A stretch of 64,000 nucleotides of DNA, taken from contig MEDY01000029.1 in the NCBI GenBank assembly GCA_001724265.1, positions 1 through 64,000 on the forward strand. Reading direction: 5' to 3'. This stretch comes from Rhizaria sp. SCN 62-66. Lineage: Eukaryota; Rhizaria, unplaced. Under the pieces are notes generated by a model. That model saw only the letters and a list, made by a program, of their open reading frames with translations. It was not told where the DNA came from and made no database searches. The translations under genes were made by a program, and so were the position numbers. This document shows positions 46,701 to 59,200 of the stretch, one piece after another (the first letter of the stretch is position 1; each line of letters begins with the position of its first letter).

Positions 46701-48284
46701 AACGCGCAGACGCAGCAAATTGCGCATTTGGCCGCGCAGCAGCAGCAATGGGCCGCGCAGGTCTCGGCGCAGCACCAGTCGCAGCTTCAGCAAACGCAGG
46801 CGCAGGCGCAGCAGCTGATCCTGCAGCAGCAGGCGTACTACGCGCAGCAGCAGCAGCAGCACCAGGCCCAGCTCGCGATGGCGCAGGCGCAGGCGGCCGC
46901 GCAGGCCCAGGCGCAGGCGCAGGCCCTGGCACAAGCGCAGGCGCAAGCGCAGGCGTTGGCTCAGGTCAACGCTGCGCAACTGCAGCAACAGCAACAGCAT
47001 CAGTCTGGCGGCAGCGGCAGTGGCAGCGGCAGTAGCCGTGTGATTGGGCTGACTGCGGCGACGATGATGACGTCAACGCCGACCCAGTCTACCGCCCAGC
47101 TTCTCAGCGCTGGCCGCCAGCTGACCGCAGGCTCGATCGCCACCGGCGTCGGCCTGCCCGACCCCGTGGCCGACGACGTCATCACGCTGCTCACGGCCTC
47201 GACCTCGTCGCTCTCGCTCCGCGGCGCCGGCGTCTCCACCGCTGCCATCACCGGCGCCGGCGCCGGCGGAAGCGGCACGGCAAGCGGCAGCTCGGCGGCG
47301 GCGGCGCACCTGCAGCAGCAGCAGAGCCAGCTGCAGCGCATGGCGGCGCTGCGGCGCGAAGGTCTGGCGCCCACCATCACGGCCAGCGCCAGTACCAGCA
47401 ACGCGCACATCACCGCCGGAGCCGGGGGCGGGGGCGGCGCGGGCGGGCTGCCGATGACAGCCTCGGTCGCCTCGCTGTCCGGTGCAGCAATGACGGTACC
47501 GCTGGCGCCCATCGGCCGCCTCACGACGTCCAGCGTCACCAGCGGCGACCCCAGCAACAACAGCAACACCAGCAGCAGCAACGGCCACTCCGCGCTGTTG
47601 GCCGCCGTGCTCACCCCGGTCGGCGCGGCGCTCCACAGCGGGTCGGCGGCTCGGGCTGCGAGCGGCCTCCCTGTCAGCGCCAGTGTCAGCGGCCGCGGCA
47701 GCGGCAGCGGCAGCGGCCTGCAGTCAGCGGCGACCGTGGCTACGAGCGCGAGCTCCACCTCTAACCTCAACATGAGCAACATGAGCGGCGCGAGCGGGGG
47801 CGCTAGATCCAGCGCTATCATCGTCAGCAGCAGCAGCATGCTGATGGGGGGGCTGGGCGGCAGTGGGCCCAGCAGCGACGTGCTGGCGGCGTCGACCTCG
47901 GCGCTGCTGCCGGGACTGCCGGGCGCGCACGCCCACGGTCACTCGGCCGCTGGTCATGGTCACTCTGCTGCTCACGGTCACATGCCGAGTCATGGACGTG
48001 GTGGGAGTACCAGTCCCGCTCTTGTGAGCGCGACTAACCCCAAGAACGGCAGCGACGGTGGCAGTGCCGGCGCGAGTACTGGTGGCGGCTTAACGATGGG
48101 CTCGGCAGCGAAACTTGGCTCTGATCCCGCTCTCGTCACAGTCACCGGCATTAACACTGCTCAAGCGAACCGGTCTGCGTCGGCTACGGCCGCAGTGACC
48201 GCTGCAGCCGCCGCTGCGGCGCTGTCCGCTGGAGTTACGGTCGATCAATGGCTCTCTGCGACTACAAAGCCACAGCAATGTTAA
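43794..48284 (+). CDS. bHLH transcription factor with long Gly/His/Gln-rich tail; contains one in-frame TAG
   Basis: Spliced CDS join(43794..43879,43992..45148,45310..48284), 1405 residues counting TAG at codon 823, stop TAA. Introns are 112 and 161 bp (donors GTACGT and GTACGA) and both junctions keep frame. The bHLH domain lies at about 48-105: basic region RKQRKNSRERARRHDLKYLF, helix 1, a loop with NSKGKPEKYTVLNEAI, helix 2 (TTLRKQVDEL), and a short leucine-zipper-like extension (KAEKAEARMDLSRLTTLL). The E-R-x-R signature for E-box contact is present as ERARR. The rest is low complexity: His-Gly repeats (HGHSAHGHGHGHHA), a poly-Gly run, Asn runs, then a Gln/Ala coiled-coil-like region just after the TAG (RLNAQTQQIAHLAAQQQQWA). 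Target genes are unknown. Confidence 0.85.
46533..46535 (+). other. in-frame TAG read as sense (codon 823, bHLH gene)
   Basis: Context is NDNHT-TAG-QYDDSATTT. The same frame continues 582 codons to TAA at 48282. The first downstream ATG is 14 codons later. Confidence 0.7.
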
Positions 48285-49290
48285 GCCAATTAGTGTCGCT
48301 GTTCTTGAATCAACTTAAGCCGTAATGTACACGTACTTCCATCGAGTGCACTCTTTTTGCATCTCGTTCTCTCGTTGTTCTTTTTGCTTCTCACAACTTT
48401 TGTTCTGTTTCTGATTCTATATGTGTGTCATTGGGCGCACACTTCCTATTTGATCTCGGTGCATATTTGTCTGTGTCTTGGTTTTGTTCAAAACAAAGCA
48501 AATTTTTTGCTGCCTTTGTTGCTGTGTATGTGCTGTGCTGGCTCGGTACGTGTACATATTGTATTCTACTCTCTTGGGCGGTATCCTGTTCTCTGTTTGT
48601 GTCTTTTTTCTATCGTGTGTAAGTAACACTTCATTTTCCGCCTTGTGAACAGCTAAATTGTGGTCACAAGTGTACATTTTAGACATATACCGGAACATGG
48701 CATACACATCATCTCATTTGTAACGAACAGCGCAAGTCAAATTGGCCTACGTTCATGGAATCTCACCTGCATGCTTTAACGAGTGGTGAGTTTCATTTGA
48801 TTTAATGAATGTAGCGCAATTTCTACCCTGCCAATCATAATACTAGTGTCAGATATGCATCAGAATGTCGTTCTTAGATATGATATCATGCTCATAATAC
48901 GACGTGGCAAACATGCACATCAGGCTTTCGCGACAATATTTTAGAGATGCAATATGGAAACGGTTCAATATCCGGGGAAAATCAATATATTTTTCATTTA
49001 ACGCTGTCATGTCACATGTCAAGTGGGTTTTTATGAAAAATGTGTCAAAAGTCCAGAGTGACCGAGCAACACACCAGTCTGTTTCTGACTCGACGTCGCG
49101 AAACCGTATTTTCTGTTTACCTTATGTGCTCATTAATGATCCGTCAAACGCGCTGCATATGAAAGTTCTAAAACGAAACACTGCTTCAATTTACTTTTTC
49201 TGTTTTAGCATTACGTTAATACTCATTCAGGCTTTCTGAACGTCTCTTCTCCAACACCTCGACTTGCACAGAGCATCGTCCCCACAGACA
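48285..49290. other. spacer between the bHLH gene and an unknown gene
   Basis: About 1 kb, T-rich then AT-rich. No coding signal. CTTGCACAG and CCCCACAG just before 49291 are acceptor-like, so a leader intron is possible. Confidence 0.45.
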
Positions 49291-51066
49291 ATGTACTCTG
49301 CCACTCCCCAGCCGCCCCCGATCGGCGATCAGATGCGGTATCCTCCCGCGCCCGAGGGCTGCTATTACGGGCCTCCGTCTTGCTACGCTGACGTCATTGT
49401 GCGCCCCGGTGAGCTTGAAGGGGACGAGCTGCGCCGCGCCGAGCGTATCTCGGCGCTCTCGATGCCCACGCAGCGCGCTGTCACCATCAACAAATCCCGT
49501 ATTCGCGCCATGCAAACGCAACGTGGTACGTGTTAACAGAGTGTTACTGGCATATACTATAATAGTTGTCATAGTCTCACCCTTATCTCTCATCTCTATG
49601 CTTAGATGTGAACTTCTAGATGCATGAAGTTTGGGCACCACACGTGTTTCCGTTTCGCGCTTGGTCTCATTACATCTCTCGTCTCGCTCTTTATTTTATC
49701 CCCAACAGCGAGCCTGGTGCAGCCTCGCAGTTTCTCCGGTGCCGGCGGCTTTAACCGCACGCACCACCGCCTCTTTTCGCTCCCCGGCGCGCCCCGGCCC
49801 TCGACCGCGGCCGACGCCGCCGCTCTGCACGCCTACCAGTCCGCCGCCGCTAAGACCACCACCGAGCTCTCACACACCGGCCCGCGCGCATCCCCCGCGA
49901 CCGCGCTTCCTGCGCGGACCATGTCCAACTACGCGGACTTCCCCACGCACCGTGGCATGTCTACCTTGCGCCAGCGCACATCCTGCGCGCCCACCGAAGC
50001 CGTCGACGCGCCCCTCGGGAACCAGACTCTGACGTTGCACAAAGACGTCGACTGGATGCCGGCGCCGCACATGCAGCCCGCCGTGCCGTACGACCACCGT
50101 GGGATCCGCGCCGCGCACCGGGCCGCCAATGAGGCCGCCAAGGTCCTCGCCAAGGGCAAGCACTGGGCGACGGACTCGGCCCGCGAAGCCACAGGCCGTG
50201 AGTTCTCGCATGCGCCGCACCACGATCCACGGTACGGACTTAAGCATGGAAAAAAAAGCTGTATATTGCTTGTTCTCAATCAATCATGCTGAAGTGCTGT
50301 TATTCGTGTTGTTTTTATATGGAAACAACTTTGACTTGTCTCGATTACTAACTCGATCTCCTCTGTGTAATTTGCTTACTTGTTTAGCGTCGAGGCTGCT
50401 CGCATGGCCGCGCGCGACGCCCACACGCACCCGTACTGCCTGGGCACGCACGCCAACGAGCGCGGCAGCTGGGACGAGGACGGCCGCGTGCCCAAGGGCG
50501 ACGCGCAGCAGCGGACGACATTCCTGAAGTTAGGCCGCGGGCTGGGGGTGAAGGACCACGCGCGACTGGGCGACCAGACAGGGCTGGAGCATGTGTACGT
50601 CACCGCGCTGCCTTACACGAACAAATATCACCTGATCAGGCACTTTCAATATGAGTTACATGTTTCTTGGTGCTCCTCTTTATTCCTGTTCAATCCTGTC
50701 TCACATTAACTTCATCTTTATTGCTTCTCATGTTTTTTTTGCTACGTGTCACGTCACTTTAGCGAGGACCCTTACGAGCCGCCCGCGAAGGTGCGCTCGA
50801 TGACCGCAGTAGCGACGACGGCGCGCGCGGGCCACCGCTTCGACGCCTCGGCGCCCACCGCGCTGTCTGCGCACCACAGCGGCGGCTGGCGCGACCCCAG
50901 CCCGCTGTCGCCGCTGGTACTGAGCGACGAGTCGCGGCAGCGCCAGGAGACGGTGTGGTCCGGCGACCGCGAGTGCGCGCACCAGACGCAGGAGACGGTG
51001 CGTCGCACGGCAACGGCCAGGACGCTTAAGGCCGCGGCGCTGCTCGCCGTTGGCAACCGCGGCTAA
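49291..51066 (+). CDS. unknown 422-residue protein, four exons
   Basis: Spliced CDS join(49291..49525,49709..50231,50388..50594,50763..51066), stop TAA. Introns are 183, 156 and 168 bp (donors GTACGT, GTACGG and GTACGT) and every junction keeps frame, which is the main proof of the gene. The product is Pro-, His- and Arg-rich and mostly without predicted long helices, except an Ala-rich helix (RAAHRAANEAAKVLAKG). Short blocks such as GCYYGPPSCYADV, DVDWMPAPHMQP, HTHPYCLGTHANERGSWDED and VEDPYEPPAKVRSM look conserved in style. No signal peptide or membrane segment is visible. The extended, aromatic/Pro-punctuated pattern recalls axonemal microtubule inner proteins, but I cannot name a family. 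Confidence 0.75.
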
Positions 51067-52172
51067 AGCCCGTGTACCGTCGTGCTCTCGGCAGACACCG
51101 TGGCGAAAGACTGAAGGTGGGTGCTTTCTCGCAGTGTCGAATCAAGTGAGACGCGCAGCTACTTGTCTATTTCGGTACCAGTTGCTTTGAAGCTTGAGGT
51201 TTGACTGTGGGTATTCATAAGTTTCATAGTGTTAGTTTGTTTATAAAATATGTTTCCAAAGTTTCGTGCGAACCTCCCTCCTTGATTGCTGTTCAATCAC
51301 AGGCTCGTTGCACAGTTGTAGTAAGACCGAGCGAAGGCGCGGCAATCTACGTAATAATCACGATTAGTGTCAAAAGCCATAATAAATCCTAATTAATTCA
51401 ATTGTTCCATTTTTTGTATGTGTATGACCAATTAGATGGAGCAATTATAATTTTTCTCTGACCTATAAGTCAAAAATGAGAGCGTTGGATAGGAAGTCTG
51501 TATTGATGTAACTACGCGCTATGATACGCACTATAATACGACGAGTACGCACTAAAATAAAATCAAAGTTTGTGATATAAAGCTAAAAACTAGAACATAT
51601 GTAACGGAAAAAAGTGGAATCACAAGAGAACAAACCAGGTGATTCAGATTGGTGTTTTGGAAGTTGATGTTGCAACGCTTGCGCACGACCTTCGCTTTAA
51701 CAACGCATTTAGAGCGCATCTTGTTTAGCGCATCTTGTTTATCTTTCTGACATGTGTGTACACACATCTGCGTGTAAACAAATGCGTTCACTCTTGTCGC
51801 AGCACGCAACCTCCGGGGTGAACGCAATGATACACACCGTGTTACAGTGCTGCGCAGCACACTAATGTGCATGGAGGCACAGCATAGGATCAAAAGGTGC
51901 ATTAATGCGTCCATCTTCACTTGAAAACACTGGAACACAGGCCCTCCTCTGCACTGAAGCGCTATGTAGTCTTATTGCCATGTGCAGAGTGTTGCGCTGT
52001 CCAGTGTTGCCGCAGCGTTGCTGTGGCGGACTGTGTGGCGCTCGAGGGTTGCAGGCCTTGCGGTGTGTACGTGCAATGATGTGTGCTACATTTACGCACC
52101 ATGTGCAACTGTGTGTAGAAAACTTCACTGTACATCGGCACCTTTGAAGTGAAGCGCTTACAGCTTGCACAC
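51067..52172. other. convergent spacer with small palindromes and a 14-bp tandem duplication
   Basis: About 1.1 kb between converging genes. The left half is AT-rich. From about 51650 it becomes GC-richer without a trusted reading frame and has a 14-bp tandem repeat (51713-51740) and two perfect palindromes (51752-51767 and 51847-51860). Confidence 0.5.
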
Positions 52173-52846
52173 TTACATTTCGCCATCGGCCTCCATCTGG
52201 CGCAGCCGCTGCTGAAGCTCGAGCATCTCCTCGTCCTCGGCGTCGTTGTCGGCGTTGCGCTCCGTATCGGCGCCGTGGGCCTGCGCCTCGGCCTCCTCCA
52301 GACTCTGGCCGACCGGGATGTCGGCATAGTACTCCTGCTCCTGCTGCTGCTGCTGCTCGTGGTGGTGGCCGTGCTGGCCGTGCTGTGGCGAGTGCTGCTG
52401 CTGGCGCGGGGCCGCGGCGGCGGGCGCGCGGCTGCGCATCTCGCGGATCTCGCGCTCCGTGGGGTCCTCGTCCTCGGGGGCGGGCGCGCGGGCGGGCTGC
52501 GTCACGTTGGCGTAATCCTGGAGAGTCTTGAGGTTCGCGTTCAGGTTCGCGTTCTGAGTGTAATGAATAAAATGCAAAATTAATAAGTAGATATGCATGA
52601 GATGTCTGTTACTGTCTCCTAATGTTGGCATGAAGCAAGGCCGCTATGAGCTAGAGCGAGGGGGCGTACCTGGTAGGCGAGAAACTCTTGCAGCTGGCCG
52701 TTGGACATGGCAGTGAAGTAGTCCTTGGAGAAAAGCACGATGTTCTCGGGCTGGAAGCGGAGAACCTCAGTGACGTAACCAGAAAGCAGTGGGCGCAGGC
52801 CTGCGGGCTCCTTGAAGGAGAGAGGGTCAATCTCGGTCGTCGACAT
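52173..52846 (-). CDS. RIIa (dimerization-docking) domain protein, probably ciliary
   Basis: Spliced CDS complement(join(52173..52553,52670..52846)), 185 residues, stop TAA. The 116-bp intron has donor GTACGC and a phase-0 junction. Residues about 16-48 (GLRPLLSGYVTEVLRFQPEN, then VLFSKDYFTAM) match the RIIa fold of PKA regulatory subunits and of ROPN1, SPA17 and radial-spoke proteins (LL..y..evLR.qP..i..F...YF). The rest has no cyclic-nucleotide domain. It continues as NANLNANLKTLQDYA, then Gln/His-rich and acidic helical sequence ending LQQRLRQMEADGEM. An RIIa domain alone on a small protein is typical of axonemal AKAP-binding proteins, so a flagellar role is inferred. The start at 52846 follows an acceptor-like CATCGCAG, so a 5'-UTR intron is likely. 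Confidence 0.85.
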
Positions 52847-53282
52847 CTGCGATGAGCAGAAACGTTAGGGGAGTCAAAGCAGGGTGAGCGGGGCATAGCA
52901 TACCAGCACAGAGAAGCACAATTGCAACGATTGAAATTAAATATTACAAATAAGTCATTAGATTCAACCTGTATGTATGCATGGCAGGTGAATATGACGT
53001 CTAATGAATGTGTGGGATTACCTGGCAGTTCGTCGTCCAGGTAGCAGTTTCTCTCGCGCAGGTGGCTAGCTGCCCAAGACAACGGCTCGGAGTCGCAATA
53101 TCTCATCATTTCAAGTCACATGTGATTTAGATCGAGATGTGTTTGAATCAAACTGTACTACTGTATACTTTCATGTATAAATTATAGGATATTGAAAGAG
53201 AGCGTGGAGATGAAGATATATAACGGGCGTAATTCCCATAAGATACTACTGTTTCTTACGGCTCTCATGGAATATCTGGCGA
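52847..53282. other. leader region of the RIIa gene and 3' spacer
   Basis: A GC-rich block at 53019-53109 reads on the minus strand as an ATG-initiated stretch ending at a GTAATC donor. Spliced to 52846 it would be out of frame with the RIIa protein, so it is more likely a non-coding leader exon or short upstream frame. The remainder is AT-rich. Confidence 0.35.
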
Positions 53283-56200
53283 TCAAAGCTGCGGCATCGG
53301 CGTGAACTCGCACCCACTCGGCCGCACGCCCCGGTCAAACCCTTCGCGGGTGTCGTACGCAAGCAGAAACATGCGTGCCACGATGCACGTCGGGTCTTTG
53401 GCCGCCTCGGCACGCACCGCATCTAACATACTCGGGACTGGAACTGGCACGACGGCAGCAAGTCCCTCCGCCGGAGCATTCGCGCTCGCCACGGGGGAAA
53501 GCACACGCACCGGGACAAGGCGGTCTGCAATCGCGTCGAAAACACCGTTGGTCCCGCTCACGCGCTGCTCCTGGTGTGACTTGACTGCTTCGGGCGGCTG
53601 GAACACGAGGCAGAGGACGTTGTCGACGTTGGCGAGCATCCTCCCTAGCTCTGTATGATATCCGGCAGGAGTCGCTGTCGCAGCAGACGGCGCAGGGAGC
53701 TTGAATGCGATATCGTGAGCTTGTTTCGCCGTAGGCTGCTCCTTCGCCAGCTCAATGCGCCTCTCAGTGGCGCCACACTTGTTGATGCGCGCCAAAAGCA
53801 GGTCGATGGCGAGCAGCAGCGGCGAGAGCGCGTGCTTCACGGCAGGAACACTGGGGACGCGGTCCAGCGTCCAGAGGGCAGGAAGCAGGGCGCAGAATAA
53901 AGCCGCATCAAGAGCATCATCTTTGACCTTGTTTGTCGTGCTCGTGGAAGTGTTGGCGTTCGGCGGCATGCTGTCGTGGTGAGAGGCGTTGACCGTCGTC
54001 GTCGAGGCCGCGAAAGCAATCACCGCGGCCTCAGCGAGTGCTAGCACGAAGGGCCGCATCAGCGGAACATCCCGTTGCAGCACCTGCTGTTGTTGCTGCT
54101 GTTGTTGGTAAGCGAGCAGTGTCGCGCGGACCGCCATCGCTATCAGCACGTTCACGCCCACAGCCGCCATGCTGAGCCGCGGCACGATGTCGCTCGACAT
54201 CCTGACGCCGCCGGGGCCGCTGCCGGGGCCCGCCAGCCGCATCGCGCCGACGAGCGGGAGCATCTGCCAGCGACGCTCCCATCGGGCCAGCACGCGCTCG
54301 CGCCGCCACGGCTTCATGTGCGCGCCCGGCTGCAGCGCGGCCTGCGCGGCGCCAGCGTCGTCGCACGCGCAATCGAGCTCGCCCTGGGCCGCGTCGGCCG
54401 AGGCGAAGGGCGCCGGCGGCCACTGCGCGAGCGCGAGCGAGAACACGTCGATGCTGGCGAGGATGCTGAGCGTGATCGCGGGCGCGAGGCTGGGTAAGTG
54501 CCAGTTCTGGGACTTCCAGGGGTTGCGCTGTGCCCAGTTTTGGGAGGATGCACCAACAGACGCGTTTGCGGTTGGTTGCGACGGCAGCTTGCGAGGGGTG
54601 ATCTGAGGCAGCAATAAGATGTAGATGTTGCTTTCTTTAAGATCCTGCACTGACACAGGGTATTTGAACATCGACGCTTCCTTGAAATCAAATCCTTTTG
54701 TGTGGGTCACGGTCACGCCAGTCGGCCCGGGCCACAGCTCACGGTCTAAAGAAGGATCCATTGTTGCAGCAGCCGTCCCTATTGCTGTTTGAGAAAGTAA
54801 CGACGGTACCTGAGAACCCGCACTCGCAACACCTGTGGGAAGAAAAGAATCCAGTTTGCACAGTTTAGCCGGCGCGCCCTCGATAGCCAGCGCCAGCGAC
54901 ATCAACAGCGGATACAGCAGCGGCGACGCGTCGCCCTTGCTCCGGCTGGTCGCAAACGCCGACAGCGGCGCGGCCGCGCGCGCCAGCTGCAGCGGCAGTT
55001 CGCGCAGACAGACGAGGATCGCAGCGCGCACGGGCGGGTAAGAAGGCGCAATGAACGCGGCCAGCGGCAGCGCAGCAGCGGGACATGCGACCGTGAGAGC
55101 AAACTGTGACATCACGGCGTGCGTGTTCTCCTCGGTGCGCTGGCTCAAGATGTGCCTGGCCTGACTGACCGAACGCGCGGTGGCAAGCGCAAACAGCCTT
55201 TCTGAGTCGCCAAGCGCGGCGCGTTGTGTGGCGTGCGTCGCGTCGGTATTACGAAGCTGTGCCGCATCGAATAACATGCTGAGGGCTTCGGAGCACCTGA
55301 ACAGCGAAGCCAGGGCAAACTTGGCGGCTGATGCAGGGCCGGGCTTCTGCTCCCTGGCAGAGCCGCCACTGCTCGTCGTCTCGAACACCTGAGGCGGCAG
55401 CGTGGCGGCCGCGAGCGCGATGCTGACAGCCGAGCTCACCACCTCCCGCGGCAGCGCCAGGCGCCACGCCGCGGCCGCCCGGAACAGCGGCCGGACCGCG
55501 TGCATGGCGGCGACGAAGAGCAGCCGGATCGAGGTGTCGTGGTCGGCGCGGGTGAGAGCAAACTTGTGCATGCAGAGAATACTGAGCCACCACTGAATGA
55601 TTCCCTGGGAGGTAGCGGGAGTGGTGCGGGCAGGGGCGGGTGTGGACACTGAGGTGTCAAACGAAAACGCGCACGGAAGCCAGGTTGAAAGTGCTTCGAC
55701 GATTGGAATATACAAGGATCGTGTGTAGAAGTTTTCTAACTCAAAACGCTGGCGTTGGCGGACAAACTGAGCGTGTTCTTCGTGGCCGGAAGCGTCTTGT
55801 ACTGGAGGAAGCGCAAGAGGCGACGTTGCACAGTCGCGGGCAAGACCCAACAAATTGGTTAACTGCCTAAATAGCGGCCGCTTAAAAACCTCGAGCACGA
55901 GATGCATGCGCGACTCAACGACCGCGATGCCATCACTATCAGTTGCGCGAGCGCTCGCACCGTCGCGACTGTGGATGCGGCTCGGGTGCAGCCAGTTCTC
56001 CGGTGCCGCAACGCGCACCAAGCGCGCAATGGCGGAGACCATCGCCACTGCTTGCGCGATCGCAGTCGCGAAGAAAAGCGGCGCAGTCGGCAGCAAGCTG
56101 TGAAAGTCGGTGCTTTCGTGCAGAACTGAGACGCACGCAGCGGCACGCCGCTCTGCGTTGTCTGCGTAAAAGTCAGCAACGGCGGTGCTAGACGGAGCAC

Positions 56201-59200
56201 GGCTATTGTCACCGTCGTGAAGGCGGCCACTGGAAGCGTTTCTATCGCGCGCAGCCGTGCTGTCCGAAACAACCCGTCCGTTGATAAGCATGATCGACGC
56301 AGCGTCCGTGTCGCAGTGACTGGTGCGCACCCCCGTGGCCACCACAGGCTCGCTCTCGCACACCGCCAGCCGCGGCGCCGTCAGCGGCACCGCCGCGCCC
56401 GTGCTCACCACGGCGTGCAGCAGCGCCGACACGTTCGGCACCCAGGCGCCGTCGGCCACGGTCCACGCGGCGCGCACCGCGTCCGCCCACACATGCGCGC
56501 CCACTGTCAGCGCATCGCGCGCGGGGAACATAAGCCGCGCGGCCTGACTTGCATCCGCGCGGAGTGCGTGCGGCGGCAGCGTCGCTGTTGTATGCGCGGT
56601 CGCGCGGAAGTTTAACTCAGCGATGACCCGCGCCCCGCGCGCTAACAGAGCGTCGATCATACGCTGCCACTGCTTGCGCTCGCTACTGTTGTCCGCGCAG
56701 CGGCTCGCGTGGCCCGCAGCAGTCGCCGTGAGCGCAGCAGTAGTGGCGGCCAGCGATGCCGCACGCGCGCCGCAGGCCGGCGTGAGCGCCGCGCCGCGCG
56801 AGCTCGCGGACAACGCGTGCTGGGCGTCCCCGCTGCCGTCGCCGCCGCCGCCGCAAAAGCTGCTCTGCGTCTGCTGCGCGATGCTGGCCGCGAGCGCGTG
56901 CTGCTGCTCGGCCGCAAACGGCGGCAGCGGCGCGCAGAGGCCCGGCGCCGGCGCGCGCGACCAGGGCTCCCACCACTGGTCGCCGGGGTCTGCGAAGGCT
57001 CCCATGGCGTCGCCGGTGAGCTGGGCCGCAAGCTGGCCCCACAGCACGCTCTTGACGTCGCAGCAGCGCGCGTAGACCGCCAGGGCGGCGCTGTTCGGGC
57101 CGGACTTGGTGCTTGCGGCCAGTGCAGTTTTGTTGTGATTGAGAATACCGGTGCGTATACCTACTGCAACAGCGGACTGCATTGACTGCAGTAAAGGAAG
57201 AAAATGGGGCAATTCAGGTACGAGTTTCTCGTAGAACAACTCCTCATCTGCACTCGCGGAAGCAGCTGCAGAGCTCGCGTTTGCATTGGAACGCTGCGCA
57301 GCCGCTGTCGTAGACTGCACCGCAACCTCGGCGGGCACGTGCACAAGCGACGAGCCGCGACTGCAGCATGCACACCGCGGCGCGAGCGCGTACGCAAACG
57401 GCACGCGGTGCGAGCGCTGCGTCATCCGCAGCTTGGTGTTGCTGGGCGGGGTGCGGCCGAGGCTGCGAACTATGTCGTCGGGCAGGCAGCCGGTCGCGGT
57501 GAGGCAGACATCGCCGCCGAAAACAGCGGCAGATGCAGCAGCAGCAGCGTAGCCGTCTTGCATGGCGCGTCCGGGGGCACTGGCGTCGCCGCCTGCGCTC
57601 TTTGTGATATGTTGAGCGTCTGCAACCGTGATTGCGTTCAACGCCTCGTTTTTGCTGCTGTTCTCGGCAGTCAGCAGTTGTATCCACAGCAGCACCTTGC
57701 CCGCCGCAGTTGTGTCAAACGGCGCGGTGTTCTTCAGCAGCGCTCGCAGCATATCCGTGAGCGGCGCCACCCGCGCAGCGCTTGAAGTGAGAAAGCTTTG
57801 AGGCAGCAAGTTGCGCTCAGTGCGTGGAGGCAGCAGCATCTCGTTCGCCGTTTCGAGAACGCGAACGACGAAAACCTCGCAACCACTATAGAACCACTGT
57901 GCAGCATTGAAAGTTTGCTGACTTTCTGATGCTGCTGCTGCTGTCGTTGTGGCTCCTTGTGCGTCGCGCCCATGTCCTGCAGTGTCAGTGAGTTGCTGCT
58001 GCTTGTTTCGTGTCAGAGTTGCAAGCGCGTCAACAATCTGAGGGAAAAATGCGTGCAACGTAAAGCTTGACTCGCAAAACGCACACGGGTCTTGCGTGAT
58101 CGTGACGTTGCCCACGACAGTGCTCATGCCGATAGACTGGATGGGAGTGCTGCGAAATTGAGCTAGACTGATCAAAGACCGGAGAAAAATCGCGTGTGTG
58201 ATGACGGAAGTCGGAAACGCCCAGTCTGCAGCCACGTTACATGCGGTATTATTGTCACGTGCGCCAGCGCGGGTACCGAAACTGGCGCTGAAGTCGTCAT
58301 CATCTGCCATTGCGACGGGTGTGTTTGACACGTTGCTGTCGTGCGCAATCATGCTGTGATACGCTGCAATCGGCGTGTGGATGTTGAAGTGAAACGACCA
58401 ATGAGCACCGTAATGGGGTGTGATCGTGCTCTCTTTGCTCACAAACGGGTTTGACGCCACCTGCAACGGCGGTGAGTTCGACTCTAGCTGCGGTGGCGGC
58501 CCTGCTGCGGCCGTCTCTGTTGTTGTTGCGCGAGACACTGCTGTTCCCAGGAGCTTTGCCGCGTTGTCGATCTCTTTCTGCATTCGCCTTTGCATAACAT
58601 ACTGCCACAACGACTGCGTGTGTGCGTCGCCGCAGGCACTGTTGCTGCCGCTGCTGTTGGAGCTTGGAACGAAACGGGTACTTGGCTCGCACAGTGTCGC
58701 CGTCAACAGCCACAGCGGCTCGTTGCACTACGACACCAGCGCGGGGGCTGCAGCGCTAGCTATGGCTGTGGCGTCATCCGCTGTATCAGCCAGTGGGGTT
58801 GTAGAAGCGTCCGCTGATGCTGATGATGAGGCTATCGCTGAGGCGGGCGTTGTCGTTGAGGAAGCCCGTTGGTGTGTCGGAGTCATTTGACCGAGCAGAG
58901 AATGGTTCGCCGACAGTTCAACGCAACTACTACTGTCTGAGTCGTGGTTTGTTGGGCTCGCGGAAGTGCTATTTGCGTGGCCGCCGCTGCTACTGCTGTT
59001 AACACTCAGACGACCGGTACTGATGATGGAAAATGTGAGAGGAGTGGAAGCTGTGACGGCGTTGCTGCTGCGACTATTGTAATGCCAGAGCCACGGTGCT
59101 GTGGCGTAATAGCGTGAAATCAGTGCCGGAATATGTTCCATCGCAGCCGACAGCTCGCTGTACGCAGTCTCAGTCAGCGCTCCACGGTCACTCTCATTGT

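Noticed and set aside
53019-53109. Upstream coding exon for the RIIa protein
   Set aside because: Joining its GTAATC donor to the acceptor at 52847 shifts frame and hits a stop after a few codons.
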